Below, in pieces: positions 1 to 7,703 of a stretch of DNA of 64,000 nucleotides (its first letter is position 1; each line of letters starts with the position of its first letter). Below the pieces are notes generated by a model. It worked only from the letters and a program-made list of their open reading frames with translations. It did not search any database and was not told the origin of the DNA. The DNA is from DASUPK01 sp963695805 (GTDB lineage: Bacteria > Actinomycetota > Thermoleophilia > Solirubrobacterales > 70-9). The position numbers and the translations under genes were made by a program. The stretch lies in the NCBI GenBank assembly GCA_963695805.1, contig CAVOHV010000003.1, positions 372,001 through 436,000 of the forward strand, read 5' to 3'.

Positions 1-120
1 GAATTGCTTGCGCTCGAAGATCAGCGGCGGTACCCAGGGGGTCCCCTCGTGGAGGCGGAACGGGAGCTTGATAAACCGGTTGAGCTCGCGGCGGCCCTGC
101 ACGGGCCGTACCTCGACTGA
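1..120 (+). CDS. C-terminal end of an unidentified protein (5' truncated)
   Basis: The window opens inside an open frame that runs from base 1 to a TGA at 118-120 and encodes 39 residues ending in LAAALHGPYLD. The fragment is rich in charged and aliphatic residues (ELLALEDQRRYPGG near its start) with no repeat character, which fits a soluble protein tail. It reads in the same direction as the alpha-oxoamine synthase that follows, so the two may be co-transcribed. I do not recognise the family from this short piece. Confidence is limited because no start or domain is visible. Confidence 0.45.
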   Translation, partial: ELLALEDQRRYPGGPLVEAERELDKPVELAAALHGPYLD

Positions 121-186
121 GCCTGGCACGGCTGGGGACCGTACAAGGTGCGAGACTCCCAGAGCATGTCCGACTCCACCCTTGAC

Positions 187-213
187 GCGAGGGCGCGCGA
201 TAGCGCGACCCGT
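187..213 (+). repeat. Leader hairpin element, copy 1
   Basis: GCGAGGG, then CGCGC, loop GATA, GCGCG, a bulged A and CCCGT. GGG (191-193) pairs with CCC (209-211), A208 is unpaired, and 194-198 pairs with 203-207. It ends 3 nt before the GTG at 217 that best fits the start of the alpha-oxoamine synthase. If translation starts earlier, at 148 or 166, the element is translated in frame as DARARDSATR. Confidence 0.75.
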
Positions 214-216
214 TTA

Positions 217-1452
217 GTGTCGGACGTCTTCGAGAAGGCCCGCACACACGACCGGGCCGAGCAGCTCGAAGCCGCCAAGCAGGCAGATCTCCTCCCTTAT
301 TTTCGGATCCTGGAGTCGCAGGCCGGCCCCGTGGTCGAGATGGAGGGGCGCGAGACGATCATGCTCGGCTCCAACAACTACCTGGGGCTGACGACCGACG
401 ACCGGGTCAAGCAGGCGGCGCGGGATGCCCTCGAGCAGTACGGGACCGGCGTCACGGGGTCGCGGCTGCTGAACGGCACCACCCCGCTCCACGTGGAGCT
501 CGAACGCGAGCTGGCCGACTGGATGGGCACGGAGGACGTGATCGTCTACACGACCGGCTACCAGTCGAACCTCGGCGCCATCAGCGCGATCCTCGAGCCT
601 GGCGACACCGTCATCTGCGATGCCGGCGACCACGCCTCGATCCTCGACGGGTGCAAGCTCTCCGGCGCCCGCCTTAGGCCCTTCCGCCACAACCGGATGG
701 ACAAGCTGGAGACGATGCTGGAAAGGGCCGTCGCCGACGGCAGCGGCACCCTCGTCGTGGTCGACGGCGTCTTCTCCATGGAGGGGGACGTGTGTGACCT
801 GCCGCCGATCGTCGAGCTCTGTCGTCGCTACGGCGCGCGGCTGATGGTGGACGAGGCGCATGGTGTCGGGGTCCTGGGCAGGCGCGGAGCCGGTGCCAGC
901 GAGCTCTTCGGCCTTGAGGACGAGGTCGACCTGCGCATGGGGACCTTCTCGAAGAGCCTCGCCTCCTGTGGCGGCTTCATCGCCGGCTCCGAGGAGGTGA
1001 TCGAGTATCTGCGGATCGCCTCCCGCTCCTTCATCTTCAGCGCGTCCACCGTTCCGGCCGCCGTCGGCGCCGCGCTCGGGGCGCTGCGGATCATCCGCTC
1101 CGAGGGGCCCGAGCTGATGTCCCGCCTGCTCGAGAACGCCGCCTATCTGCGGCAGGGCTTACGCGATCTGGGGCTGAAGGTCGTGGAGCCGGGCACCCTG
1201 CCGGACGGAACGGAGGCCACCACCCCGGTGGTGCCGGTGATCGTGGGCGAGGACTGGCAGGCGGTGCTGCTCTGGAAGGCGCTCTTCGAAGCCGGCGTCT
1301 ACACCAACGTCGCGCTACACCCCGCGGTGCCGCCCGGTGGCGCGCTTCTTCGGACCAGCCTGATGGCAACCCACGAGCGGACCCACCTCGACAGAGCACT
1401 CGGGATCTTCGCCGACGTGATCAAGGGTTTCCCGGACCTGCCGACGGGGTAA
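217..1452 (+). CDS. Alpha-oxoamine synthase (AONS / serine palmitoyltransferase / KBL family)
   Basis: PLP-dependent fold-type I enzyme that would condense an amino acid with an acyl-CoA, releasing CO2 and CoA. Visible motifs are LGSNNYLGL near the N-terminus, GTGVTGSRLLNG, the ring-stacking His in DAGDHASI, the Asp and His of DEAHGVGVLG, and the Schiff-base Lys in GTFSKSLASCGG. I chose GTG 217 (411 aa) because MSDVFEKAR followed by LPYFR resembles the usual start of serine-palmitoyltransferase-like members. Starts at 148 (GTG) or 166 (ATG) would add up to 23 residues made largely from the hairpin element. Amino-acid and acyl preference cannot be read here: biotin (BioF), threonine breakdown (Kbl) and sphingoid synthesis are all possible. 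No other biotin or sphingolipid gene is adjacent. Confidence 0.85.
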   Translation: MSDVFEKARTHDRAEQLEAAKQADLLPYFRILESQAGPVVEMEGRETIMLGSNNYLGLTTDDRVKQAARDALEQYGTGVTGSRLLNGTTPLHVELERELADWMGTEDVIVYTTGYQSNLGAISAILEPGDTVICDAGDHASILDGCKLSGARLRPFRHNRMDKLETMLERAVADGSGTLVVVDGVFSMEGDVCDLPPIVELCRRYGARLMVDEAHGVGVLGRRGAGASELFGLEDEVDLRMGTFSKSLASCGGFIAGSEEVIEYLRIASRSFIFSASTVPAAVGAALGALRIIRSEGPELMSRLLENAAYLRQGLRDLGLKVVEPGTLPDGTEATTPVVPVIVGEDWQAVLLWKALFEAGVYTNVALHPAVPPGGALLRTSLMATHERTHLDRALGIFADVIKGFPDLPTG

Positions 1453-1577
1453 GTGGAATGTTTCGTCCGGCTTCACCGCCGAACGAATCGCGAGAGTCCT
1501 TGGACGGTCCGGATGGACGGGCGATCCCCTCTCGGACAAAAGATCTGCTCTTAGCGGACGAGATGATTTTTTGGGTG

Positions 1578-1605
1578 TTGACCGTCGGCTCGCGAGGCGT
1601 ATAAG
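1578..1605 (+). promoter_or_regulatory. Probable housekeeping promoter of mihF
   Basis: TTGACC at 1578-1583, a 16-bp spacer and TATAAG at 1600-1605, close to the sigma-70 consensus and unusually good for this window. Transcription would start near 1612 and leave a leader of about 145 nt before the ATG at 1757. In the 304-base gap 1453-1756 I see nothing else definite: 1453-1577 has no gene, and the leader holds the Shine-Dalgarno AGGAGGGA at 1743-1750. Confidence 0.65.
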
Positions 1606-1756
1606 TTTCGACCTCGCCGCGCGCTTCCGGGGCAGGGAGCGGACAGGATGCGAAGGAGAGGACCCGTCCACTTCCCCCGGGCTCGAAAGAGCAGTTGGGG
1701 GCACGTCGGCCGTAACGACCCGCCAACAATTCCTGACCTAGCAGGAGGGAGAACTT

Positions 1757-2173
1757 ATGTCTGCTGCCTCGACGATTGCGCCTGTCCGCCCGCTTTCCAT
1801 GCCTCGTCGGCGCATCGAGCCGACGATCGTCGACCACCAGAACGACCAGAGAGAGAAGACGAAGAAGGGGGGAACCTCTCAGTGCATGGAGGCCCTCGCC
1901 CGCGCCAACGAGGTCCGCCTCGCCCGCGCCGCCCTGAAGCGCGAGATCTCCGCCGGCCGTCGCAACATCACAGAAGTGATCACGGAGTCCCCGTGGGAGG
2001 CCGACAGCATGAGCCTCAGCGAGCTCCTCTGCTCCCAGCGCCGCTGGGGACGTGCCCGCTCCCGGAAGCTGCTCTCGTCGACCGCCCTCAGCGAGGGCAA
2101 GCGGGTCGGCAGCCTGACCGAGCGTCAGCGACGGGTTCTCGTCGCCGCCCTCGAGGCGAAGTTCGCCAGTTGA
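1757..2173 (+). CDS. mihF: Integration host factor, actinobacterial type (mIHF)
   Basis: Small nucleoid-associated DNA-binding protein (138 aa) of the actinobacterial mIHF family, unrelated to E. coli IHF. The conserved core spans about residues 45-138: an EALARANEVRLARAALKR helix, a middle MSLSELLCSQRRWGRARSR segment resembling the helix-two-turn-helix, and SLTERQRRVL at the end. Family members are often about 105 aa, so the first 40 or so residues, basic and poorly ordered, are an extension. The strong Shine-Dalgarno 7 nt upstream supports ATG 1757, although Met45 (ATG 1889) would give a core-only protein. It has its own promoter and long leader, as expected for an abundant architectural protein. 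Confidence 0.85.
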   Translation: MSAASTIAPVRPLSMPRRRIEPTIVDHQNDQREKTKKGGTSQCMEALARANEVRLARAALKREISAGRRNITEVITESPWEADSMSLSELLCSQRRWGRARSRKLLSSTALSEGKRVGSLTERQRRVLVAALEAKFAS

Positions 2174-2174
2174 A

Positions 2175-2681
2175 CTAGCCCCGGAGGCGAAAGGGGGCTC
2201 CGCCGGACCGGCGCCGAAAGGCCTGGGTGAAGAGCCAGGCGGAGCCCCCAAACGCCACCGCGCCCGCCGCGAGACAGATCGGGACGGGAACCTTCGTGGC
2301 GGCGAAGAGGACGCCGAAGACAGGGACGCCGACTGCGGCAGAGAGCACCAGTGTGTGCGAGCGGTAGCCGGCGAAGTGCTCTCGGACCGAGAGCTCGAGC
2401 CCCGCGAGCGAGCCGAGGACAAGGCCCACGGCGATCATCACGAAGCCCTGCGGGGGGGAGACGAAGAAGCCCGCGATCAGGAGCAGGAGGCCGACGAAGA
2501 TGACGATCTCCGAGAGGGGGAAGTCACCCCAGAGCGCCGGCGGACGGTCGTCTCCGGCCCGTCGGCGCGCCGCTCTCGCCCGCTGGGCGTCGTCCAGCAC
2601 CACGGCCGACGGCTGGGCCTCCGCCGGCTGCGGACCAGACGGACGCCGCCGCCGCTTGCGGCGCTGTTTCTTGGTCGCCAT
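2175..2681 (-). CDS. Small integral membrane protein, unknown function
   Basis: A 168-aa protein with a very basic N-terminus (KKQRRKRRRR near residue 4), then four hydrophobic segments at about residues 57-73, 79-97, 108-127 and 132-150, and a short basic tail. The arrangement suggests a four-helix inner-membrane protein with cytoplasmic ends. It follows the conserved hypothetical at 2685-3248 by 3 nt and ends 1 base from the convergent mihF stop, so the 3' ends abut. A GC-rich hairpin-like stretch at about 2177-2199 lies inside its 3' coding end and might help stop convergent transcripts. I do not recognise a named family. Confidence 0.7.
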   Translation of the reverse strand: MATKKQRRKRRRRPSGPQPAEAQPSAVVLDDAQRARAARRRAGDDRPPALWGDFPLSEIVIFVGLLLLIAGFFVSPPQGFVMIAVGLVLGSLAGLELSVREHFAGYRSHTLVLSAAVGVPVFGVLFAATKVPVPICLAAGAVAFGGSAWLFTQAFRRRSGGAPFRLRG

Positions 2682-2684
2682 CAG

Positions 2685-3248
2685 TTACTCAGGGGGCCGT
2701 GGCCCCTCGGCTAACGGACAACCGGAGGAGATCTTGACCCGCCACCAGCCCATGAGGAGGCCGACAGGGCCCCACCTGGGCTTGACGTGCCAGTTCTTGC
2801 AGCCGGGCTCGCCGATGTCCTCGTTGCATACCCGGACCCACTTGTAGGAGGCCGGGTCGCGTGTCATCCGCTCGATCAGCGCGCGGTTGCCCTCCTCGAC
2901 CGCTGCGTAGTCGTGCAGGTCCGACTTGACCTCCTGGATTCTCCGGGCGAGACCGTCCCGGACCCGCTCGAGCTCATTCACCGAGAGCAGGCGCGGGCCG
3001 CCCATCCCCTCGACGGCGAAGTCGATGCCCTTACGGGGGAACGCAGAACCGAAGAGCCTTGCCAGGGCGAGCTCCATCGCGGCGATCTGACGGCGCAGGT
3101 CCGCCCTGGCGACGCGCTCGTCGTGCTCGTAGAGGGCGGTGTCGAGGCCCTCGGGAGGTTCCGGAGGAACCCAGCTCTCCTCGGGTGCGAGAGGCACCTC
3201 GGGCGGTACGGGGCGTTCGAGCAGCTCCTCCGGCATCTGAGCCTCCAC
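2685..3248 (-). CDS. Conserved hypothetical protein with C-terminal Trp/Cys-rich segment
   Basis: 187 aa. The N-terminus is Pro/Glu-rich (PPEVPLAPEESWVPPEPPEG), the middle is helical with many Leu, Arg and Glu and likely coiled-coil (about residues 45-145), and the C-terminal 45 residues carry KWVRVCNEDIGEPGCKNWHV and GWWRVKISSGCP. The three Cys, one His and several Trp in that tail could form a small metal- or nucleic-acid-binding module, but this is only a suggestion. ATG 3248 is preceded by a good GGAGG. The gene sits directly behind hairpin element copy 2 and a TAGAAT -10 box, so it heads a two-gene unit with 2175-2681. Confidence 0.7.
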   Translation of the reverse strand: MEAQMPEELLERPVPPEVPLAPEESWVPPEPPEGLDTALYEHDERVARADLRRQIAAMELALARLFGSAFPRKGIDFAVEGMGGPRLLSVNELERVRDGLARRIQEVKSDLHDYAAVEEGNRALIERMTRDPASYKWVRVCNEDIGEPGCKNWHVKPRWGPVGLLMGWWRVKISSGCPLAEGPRPPE

Positions 3249-3256
3249 TTGGACTC

Positions 3257-3284
3257 ACGGGTCGCGCTTTGCGCGCGCCCTCGC
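3257..3284 (-). repeat. Leader hairpin element, copy 2
   Basis: Read on the minus strand: GCGAGGG, CGCGC, loop GCAAA, GCGCG, bulged A, CCCGT. It ends 8 nt upstream of the ATG at 3248. A -10-like TAGAAT at 3298-3293 lies 8 nt before GCGAGGG, so transcription would start at or just before the element. Confidence 0.75.
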
Positions 3285-3295
3285 ACAGCTGGATT

Positions 3296-3949
3296 CTATG
3301 CCCGTAGAGCGCTTCCCGCCACCCATAACGCCTCCTCGAGGGCGATGTCAGGCACGCCGCGCACCCCGATCGCCGCCATCAGCACGCGCCGCGTCCCCCG
3401 GTGAACCCCGCGATCCTCCGCCGTGCGGTCGAAGAGGATGCCGAGTGGTCGCCGCTCGTCCGCCACCACGATCGTGCCGTCCGGCAGCGGCGAGACCCGA
3501 CCCTCGAACCCCTCGCCCTCGGCCGAGAGGCGCAGGCCGATTCGGCCCTCAACCCGATCGGCGTCGAAGGCTCGCAGTGCCACTCCGACCTCGACCATCC
3601 CGATCGTCAGCGCATCTTCCACGCGATTGCGGCTCTTGAAGGCGCCGTCGTGGATCCGCTCGAAGATCAGCTGCTCCACAGGGGTACGTGTCGTATCCGG
3701 GTCGAGGCCGATGTGGCGGAAGAAGACGCGATAGGCCCACGGAATGGGCTGTTGGCGGAGTTGAATCGCCTGTGAGCCGCCGATCCGGTCGCTAAGCGAC
3801 CGCAGGCGCTCCCGGAGCGCCTCGGGGCTGCGGCCGGTAGTCGTCTCGAGCACTGTCGAGACGATCGAGAGCCCGGGAAACTCCTCCGCCAGCGTCGGGT
3901 CCACCCAGCCGGGCTCCGGCGCCACCTCCCACTGGTCCGGGACCTCCAC
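3296..3949 (-). CDS. B3/B4 domain protein (phenylalanyl-tRNA synthetase beta-like domain)
   Basis: 217-aa stand-alone B3/B4 protein (COG3382-like). This domain occurs in the beta subunit of phenylalanyl-tRNA synthetase, where it edits misacylated tRNA, and in free-standing proteins of unclear role. Support comes from the layout: an N-terminal beta segment, SQAIQLRQQPIPWAYRVFF, then EDALTIGMVEVGVALRAFDADRV, with the remainder matching the family's beta-rich core. GTG 3949 is the first start after the upstream redoxin stop (TGA 3954-3952), so the two are almost continuous and probably translationally coupled. The frame is open further upstream but those residues are the shadow of the redoxin gene. 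Its substrate is unknown. Confidence 0.7.
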   Translation of the reverse strand: MEVPDQWEVAPEPGWVDPTLAEEFPGLSIVSTVLETTTGRSPEALRERLRSLSDRIGGSQAIQLRQQPIPWAYRVFFRHIGLDPDTTRTPVEQLIFERIHDGAFKSRNRVEDALTIGMVEVGVALRAFDADRVEGRIGLRLSAEGEGFEGRVSPLPDGTIVVADERRPLGILFDRTAEDRGVHRGTRRVLMAAIGVRGVPDIALEEALWVAGSALRA

Positions 3950-3951
3950 GA

Positions 3952-4671
3952 TCAGCGCAGGGTCGCGTCGCGCTGCCTGGTGGCCGCGATCAGGGCGTCG
4001 ACGTTGGAGAAGAAGCGCTGGTCGTCGAGCTGACCGATCGAGGTGTGCTGGAGGATCCCGCCGGGATAGGCGTAGACGAAGGTGGGACAACCGCCGACGC
4101 GGTAGAGGTTGGAGAGGGCCCCGTCCCGGTCGAGTCCGATCGGATGGGTCCAGTGGCGCTCCGCGATCAGCTTCCGGACGTCGGACTCGGAGTCGCGGAC
4201 GTCGACCGCGAGGAAGTTCACCCGGGGGAAGTAGCGTCGGTAGGCCCGCTCGAAGACGTCCTCCTGGTCCTCACAGTTCCCACCCCGGGTGAACCAGAAC
4301 GACAAGACGAGCGGCTTGTCAAAGAGGTCGCAGACCCGGATCGCCCCCGGGACGTCCACACGGCAGGCCGGGGACCTGGTGTTCCCCGACGGACAGGGAA
4401 TCCGGGCCGCGTCGCAGTCGTCCTGCGCGATGTTGGCGTCCCCCCCGGCACCGGTTCGCGCGTCCGGCACAGCGAACTGGGCGAGCGGCAAATCGCCCTC
4501 ATTGTGAGCGCCGAGCACTCCCTTGTTCTTGGTCGAGATCAGGTTGACCCCCGCGACCGCGATCAGGGCTACGAAGACCATCCCGACGATCAGGGAGTAG
4601 ATCGTGGTCCGCCGGGGACCCGCTCCCCGGTCTCCCCCGCCCCCGCCCTCTCCTCCAGCGCCGTTCTCCAC
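3952..4671 (-). CDS. Membrane-anchored redoxin (thioredoxin-fold) lacking a CxxC
   Basis: 239 aa: a Gly-rich cytoplasmic start, one membrane anchor at about residues 24-43, then an extracytoplasmic TlpA/AhpC-like thioredoxin fold. The active-site strand reads LSFWFTRGGNCEDQ where a normal member has WCxxC. The first cysteine is replaced, the second kept, and the cis-Pro loop is present as GGCPTFVYAY. Four further cysteines lie in the linker (DDCDAARIPC, PACRVDV, RVCDLF), so a different disulfide partner is possible. GTG 4671 is the only start after an in-frame stop. It lies 14 nt behind the MMPL gene and abuts the B3/B4 gene, in one minus-strand operon. The role in thiol chemistry is inferred. 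Confidence 0.75.
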   Translation of the reverse strand: MENGAGGEGGGGGDRGAGPRRTTIYSLIVGMVFVALIAVAGVNLISTKNKGVLGAHNEGDLPLAQFAVPDARTGAGGDANIAQDDCDAARIPCPSGNTRSPACRVDVPGAIRVCDLFDKPLVLSFWFTRGGNCEDQEDVFERAYRRYFPRVNFLAVDVRDSESDVRKLIAERHWTHPIGLDRDGALSNLYRVGGCPTFVYAYPGGILQHTSIGQLDDQRFFSNVDALIAATRQRDATLR

Positions 4672-4685
4672 GGGCTAATGGTCGC

Positions 4686-7403
4686 TCACGGAGCGGATTC
4701 GCCGGCGGCAAGCGGCGCCGGGCGCGCCCGCCAGGGAAGCCGGAAGCCCTCCTCGGACCAGACCACCGCGGCCGGCAGCACGAGCATCACGCCCGCCAGC
4801 GCCACGAGCAGGTCGACGACCGTGACCAGGCCGAAGTCGCGGAGGACCGGCGCGACCGAGATCAGTCCGATGTCGCCGAGCAGCGGTAGCCCCGCGATCG
4901 CCAGGACCGCGAAGCCCGCGATCGCGGTGACGCCTGACGCGAGGACGGCCGCACCGGTGCGCAGGTAGGTCCGCCTCAGGGCCTCGCCCACGGAGAGACC
5001 GGCGCCGCGCTCATCGGCGTAACGCGCTGAGAGGATCACGCTGAACTCGGTGGCGATCGCGATCACGAGCGCACCGAGCGTCGCCGACATCGGGTTGAGC
5101 GCGACGCCCAGCGCGGCCACCACCAGGCCCGACCAGCCGGTCGCCATCACCACCGGGATCAGAGGGACGATCGCGCGCCGCGCCGAGCGGTAGATCGCGG
5201 TCAGCACGAGGCCAACCGCGATCAGGCCGGCCAGCGGCAGCCACCAGCGGCTGTGGGAGAGGTCAGAGTTCGCCTCGGCCGCAAGGACCGGCAGCCCGGC
5301 CAGCCGGACGGTCGTGCCCTCCGGCGGAGCCGGCCCACCGGGCGGGTCGATCTGGGCGCGAATGTCGTCGATCAGGTCCTGCTGGTCCGAGAGCGGCTGC
5401 GCGCGGATGCCGAAGGCGACGTCGGCGGTGTCGCCGATCGGCGTCCCGCCGGAGGAGCTGCACTCGCCCTGGTGGCTGATCACGATCTGCGAGATGAAGC
5501 AGGGCAGGGCCTGGACCAGAGCGTGGACGTCCCCCACGCTCTGCTGAGGGCTCGTTGCGGTCGAGCTCGAGGACGAGGCGCCGCCGAAGAAGTCGGTGAG
5601 CGAGAGAGCCGGACAGATATCGGCGTCGGCGCAGCTCGGATTGGCGCCGGAGAACCCATGGCGCGCCAGCACCCGCTGTTGGAAGCCCTCCGCCCAGGAG
5701 ATCACCGCCGGATCCGTCGGATCCTTCGCCCTGATCGTCACGTTGACGTCGCCCGAGATGCCGGTCTCCTTCTCGAGTTCGTTCAGATCGTCGAGGGCCT
5801 TCAGGTTCGGCGGCGCGAGGTCGCGGATATCGGTCTCGACGGCAGTACCGGTGCTCGCCACCCAGCCGCAGACGGCGAGCAGCAGCCCGGCCGCCAGGAC
5901 CCGTCGGGGGCTGGCGAGCGCCATGGCGATCGCGGCGACGCCGGTCTTCTGGAGACGGGCGGTGGCCCCAGAGGCGTGTCGATCCCCCGGTGCGCTCGCT
6001 GCGGCCGGGGTCGAGCCTCGCCAGGCCGACAGGCCGAGCGCAGCCAACCCGCCCGTCAGCGCGACCGCGAAGGCCAGCGCGACCCCCATGACGAGGAGGA
6101 GTCCGAACGACCGCACCAGTGGGCTCGGCGAGAGGGCGAAGACCGCGAAACCGGCGATCGTCGCCAGGCAGGCCGCTCCGATCACCGGGCCGCCGCCGCC
6201 AGCGGCAGCCGCCACGGCGCGTCCCGGCGGAGCCCCCTCAGCCCTGGCCTCGTTGAAGCGGGCCTGGAACTGGATCGCGTAGTCCACCGCGAGGCCGACC
6301 AGCACAGGCAGCATTGCGATCGCGCCGACCGTGAGCGATCCACCGAAGACGGAGACGAGCCCGAGGGTGAGCGCGCCTGCTGAGACCGCCACGCCGAGGG
6401 GCAGCAACCGCAGCGGGCGAGGCAGGATGAGAAGCAGCGTCAGGGCCATCACCACGCCCGCGACCCCGAGCAGCAGCAGCGTCTGGTTACGGAGCTCCCG
6501 CGCCCCGGCGTCGACCACGACCGGGGCGCCGGTGACGACATAGCTGCCGTCGGTGAGCTTGAAGCGCGGGTCGTCGACAGCCTGCTTGAAGAGGGCGATC
6601 GCCTCGTGTCTCTCGGCGTCGGTCAGGTCGGGGCGGAGGCGGACGATGATCTGGGCCGCGTCCCGGTTCGGGAAGAGGTAGCCGAAGCGCTCCTTCGGGG
6701 TACCGGCCGGCTTGGACTCGTCGAAGACGACGCGGCTCACGAAGTTCGGGTCGTCGAGCCGTGGGATCGAGGTGAGCCCGTACTGGATCGCGACCTGCGC
6801 GAGGCTGCCCTGGAACTGGCTCATCACCTGCTGGGCGGCGGCGTTGGCGGCCTGCGCCTGCTCCGCGGCCGAGGCGCCGCGCTTCGCCGCGGCCTTCTGA
6901 GCCTGGTCGGCGGCGGCCCGCGCCTGCTGGGCCGCTCCGCCGATCTGGCCCTGGAGGGCCTGCTGGATGCCGGCGACGCTCAGATAGAGGAAGGTCGCCG
7001 GCCCGAAGACCGAGTGGCTCGGTCGGAGCTTCGCGATCCGGTCACAGACCGGAGGGAGCGGCTGCTTCGTCTTGTGGGGAAGCACCTGCGCCAGCTGGGT
7101 GCCGCCCGCGAAGCACTCCTCGAGCTCGAACAGCGGCTCGAGGTCCTTGGTCAGCACGAGCTTCCGCAGGTCCTCCTTGACGAGGACGATCACCGGCTCA
7201 TCCCCGAACTTCTCGTGGAAGTCCTGAGTCGCCTGGAACTCGGAGGACCCCTTGCTGACCAGGGTGTCGGTCCCAGCGCTCGTATCCAGCCGGGTCGCGG
7301 CGAAGACCCCCGCCCCGGTGAGCGCCACGATCGGGAGGATTACGAGCCAGGGCCAGCGCACGGTCACTCCCGCGACCCGCTCGAAGAGTCTCCCCGCGTC
7401 CAC
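4686..7403 (-). CDS. MMPL/RND-family membrane transporter
   Basis: About 905 aa, a proton-driven RND-superfamily exporter of the MMPL class, which often moves lipids or hydrophobic compounds. The usual plan is visible: TM1 (WPWLVILPIVALTGAGVF), a large extracytoplasmic domain with an Ala/Gln-rich helical stretch (about residues 160-205), TM2-6, a second TM7 and loop containing a Ser-rich patch, and TM8-12. The first half has the proton-relay VDYAIQFQARF, while the second half has ATEFSVIL with Glu-Phe instead of Asp-Tyr. GTG 7403 (MDAGRLFERV) is preferred over TTG 7424; neither has a Shine-Dalgarno. It follows the small protein gene by 54 nt in the lipid/envelope block. Confidence 0.85.
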   Translation of the reverse strand: MDAGRLFERVAGVTVRWPWLVILPIVALTGAGVFAATRLDTSAGTDTLVSKGSSEFQATQDFHEKFGDEPVIVLVKEDLRKLVLTKDLEPLFELEECFAGGTQLAQVLPHKTKQPLPPVCDRIAKLRPSHSVFGPATFLYLSVAGIQQALQGQIGGAAQQARAAADQAQKAAAKRGASAAEQAQAANAAAQQVMSQFQGSLAQVAIQYGLTSIPRLDDPNFVSRVVFDESKPAGTPKERFGYLFPNRDAAQIIVRLRPDLTDAERHEAIALFKQAVDDPRFKLTDGSYVVTGAPVVVDAGARELRNQTLLLLGVAGVVMALTLLLILPRPLRLLPLGVAVSAGALTLGLVSVFGGSLTVGAIAMLPVLVGLAVDYAIQFQARFNEARAEGAPPGRAVAAAAGGGGPVIGAACLATIAGFAVFALSPSPLVRSFGLLLVMGVALAFAVALTGGLAALGLSAWRGSTPAAASAPGDRHASGATARLQKTGVAAIAMALASPRRVLAAGLLLAVCGWVASTGTAVETDIRDLAPPNLKALDDLNELEKETGISGDVNVTIRAKDPTDPAVISWAEGFQQRVLARHGFSGANPSCADADICPALSLTDFFGGASSSSSTATSPQQSVGDVHALVQALPCFISQIVISHQGECSSSGGTPIGDTADVAFGIRAQPLSDQQDLIDDIRAQIDPPGGPAPPEGTTVRLAGLPVLAAEANSDLSHSRWWLPLAGLIAVGLVLTAIYRSARRAIVPLIPVVMATGWSGLVVAALGVALNPMSATLGALVIAIATEFSVILSARYADERGAGLSVGEALRRTYLRTGAAVLASGVTAIAGFAVLAIAGLPLLGDIGLISVAPVLRDFGLVTVVDLLVALAGVMLVLPAAVVWSEEGFRLPWRARPAPLAAGESAP

Positions 7404-7457
7404 GAGGCGGAGGTTACGGAGCAAATATGAAGGTCGCGCTACCTGCCGGGTGCCGCT

Positions 7458-7703
7458 CTAGGCCGCCCGCGAGCGCAGCAGCCGCCAGCCCTCGCTGGCC
7501 ACCGCGACGTGCTCACGGCCGTCGGGACCGCGGCGCTGGATCACCAGGCCTCGGTTGACCGAGCCGTGCACTGCACGACGCCGGTAGGCGTGGGTGCGCT
7601 TCGGCAGTAGGGGGAGCAGCTCGCTGACCGTGCAGTAGCCGTCGCCGGCAAGCTCGACGATCGAGCTGAGCACGTCCTCGTCCGTGATCCGCTTCAGCGC
7701 CAT
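7458..7703 (-). CDS. Small winged-helix-like protein
   Basis: 81-82 aa. The sequence begins MALKRITDEDVLSSIVEL and ends GREHVAVASEGWRLLRSRAA. The order of three predicted helices (CTVSELLPLLPK and AYRRRAVHGSVNRGLVI) followed by a hairpin (QRRGPDGREHVAVA) looks like a winged-helix DNA-binding fold, with basic residues concentrated in the recognition region. That assignment is by pattern only. ATG 7703 overlaps the stop of the upstream alpha/beta hydrolase (TGATG); a GTG sits one codon earlier. It could be a local regulator of the operon it lies in. Confidence 0.6.
   Translation of the reverse strand: MALKRITDEDVLSSIVELAGDGYCTVSELLPLLPKRTHAYRRRAVHGSVNRGLVIQRRGPDGREHVAVASEGWRLLRSRAA

Noticed and set aside
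1647..1668. Seventh hairpin copy in the mihF leader (GATGCGAAGG followed by GACCCGTCC)
   Set aside because: The ends look similar but the sequence between them cannot form the conserved stem.
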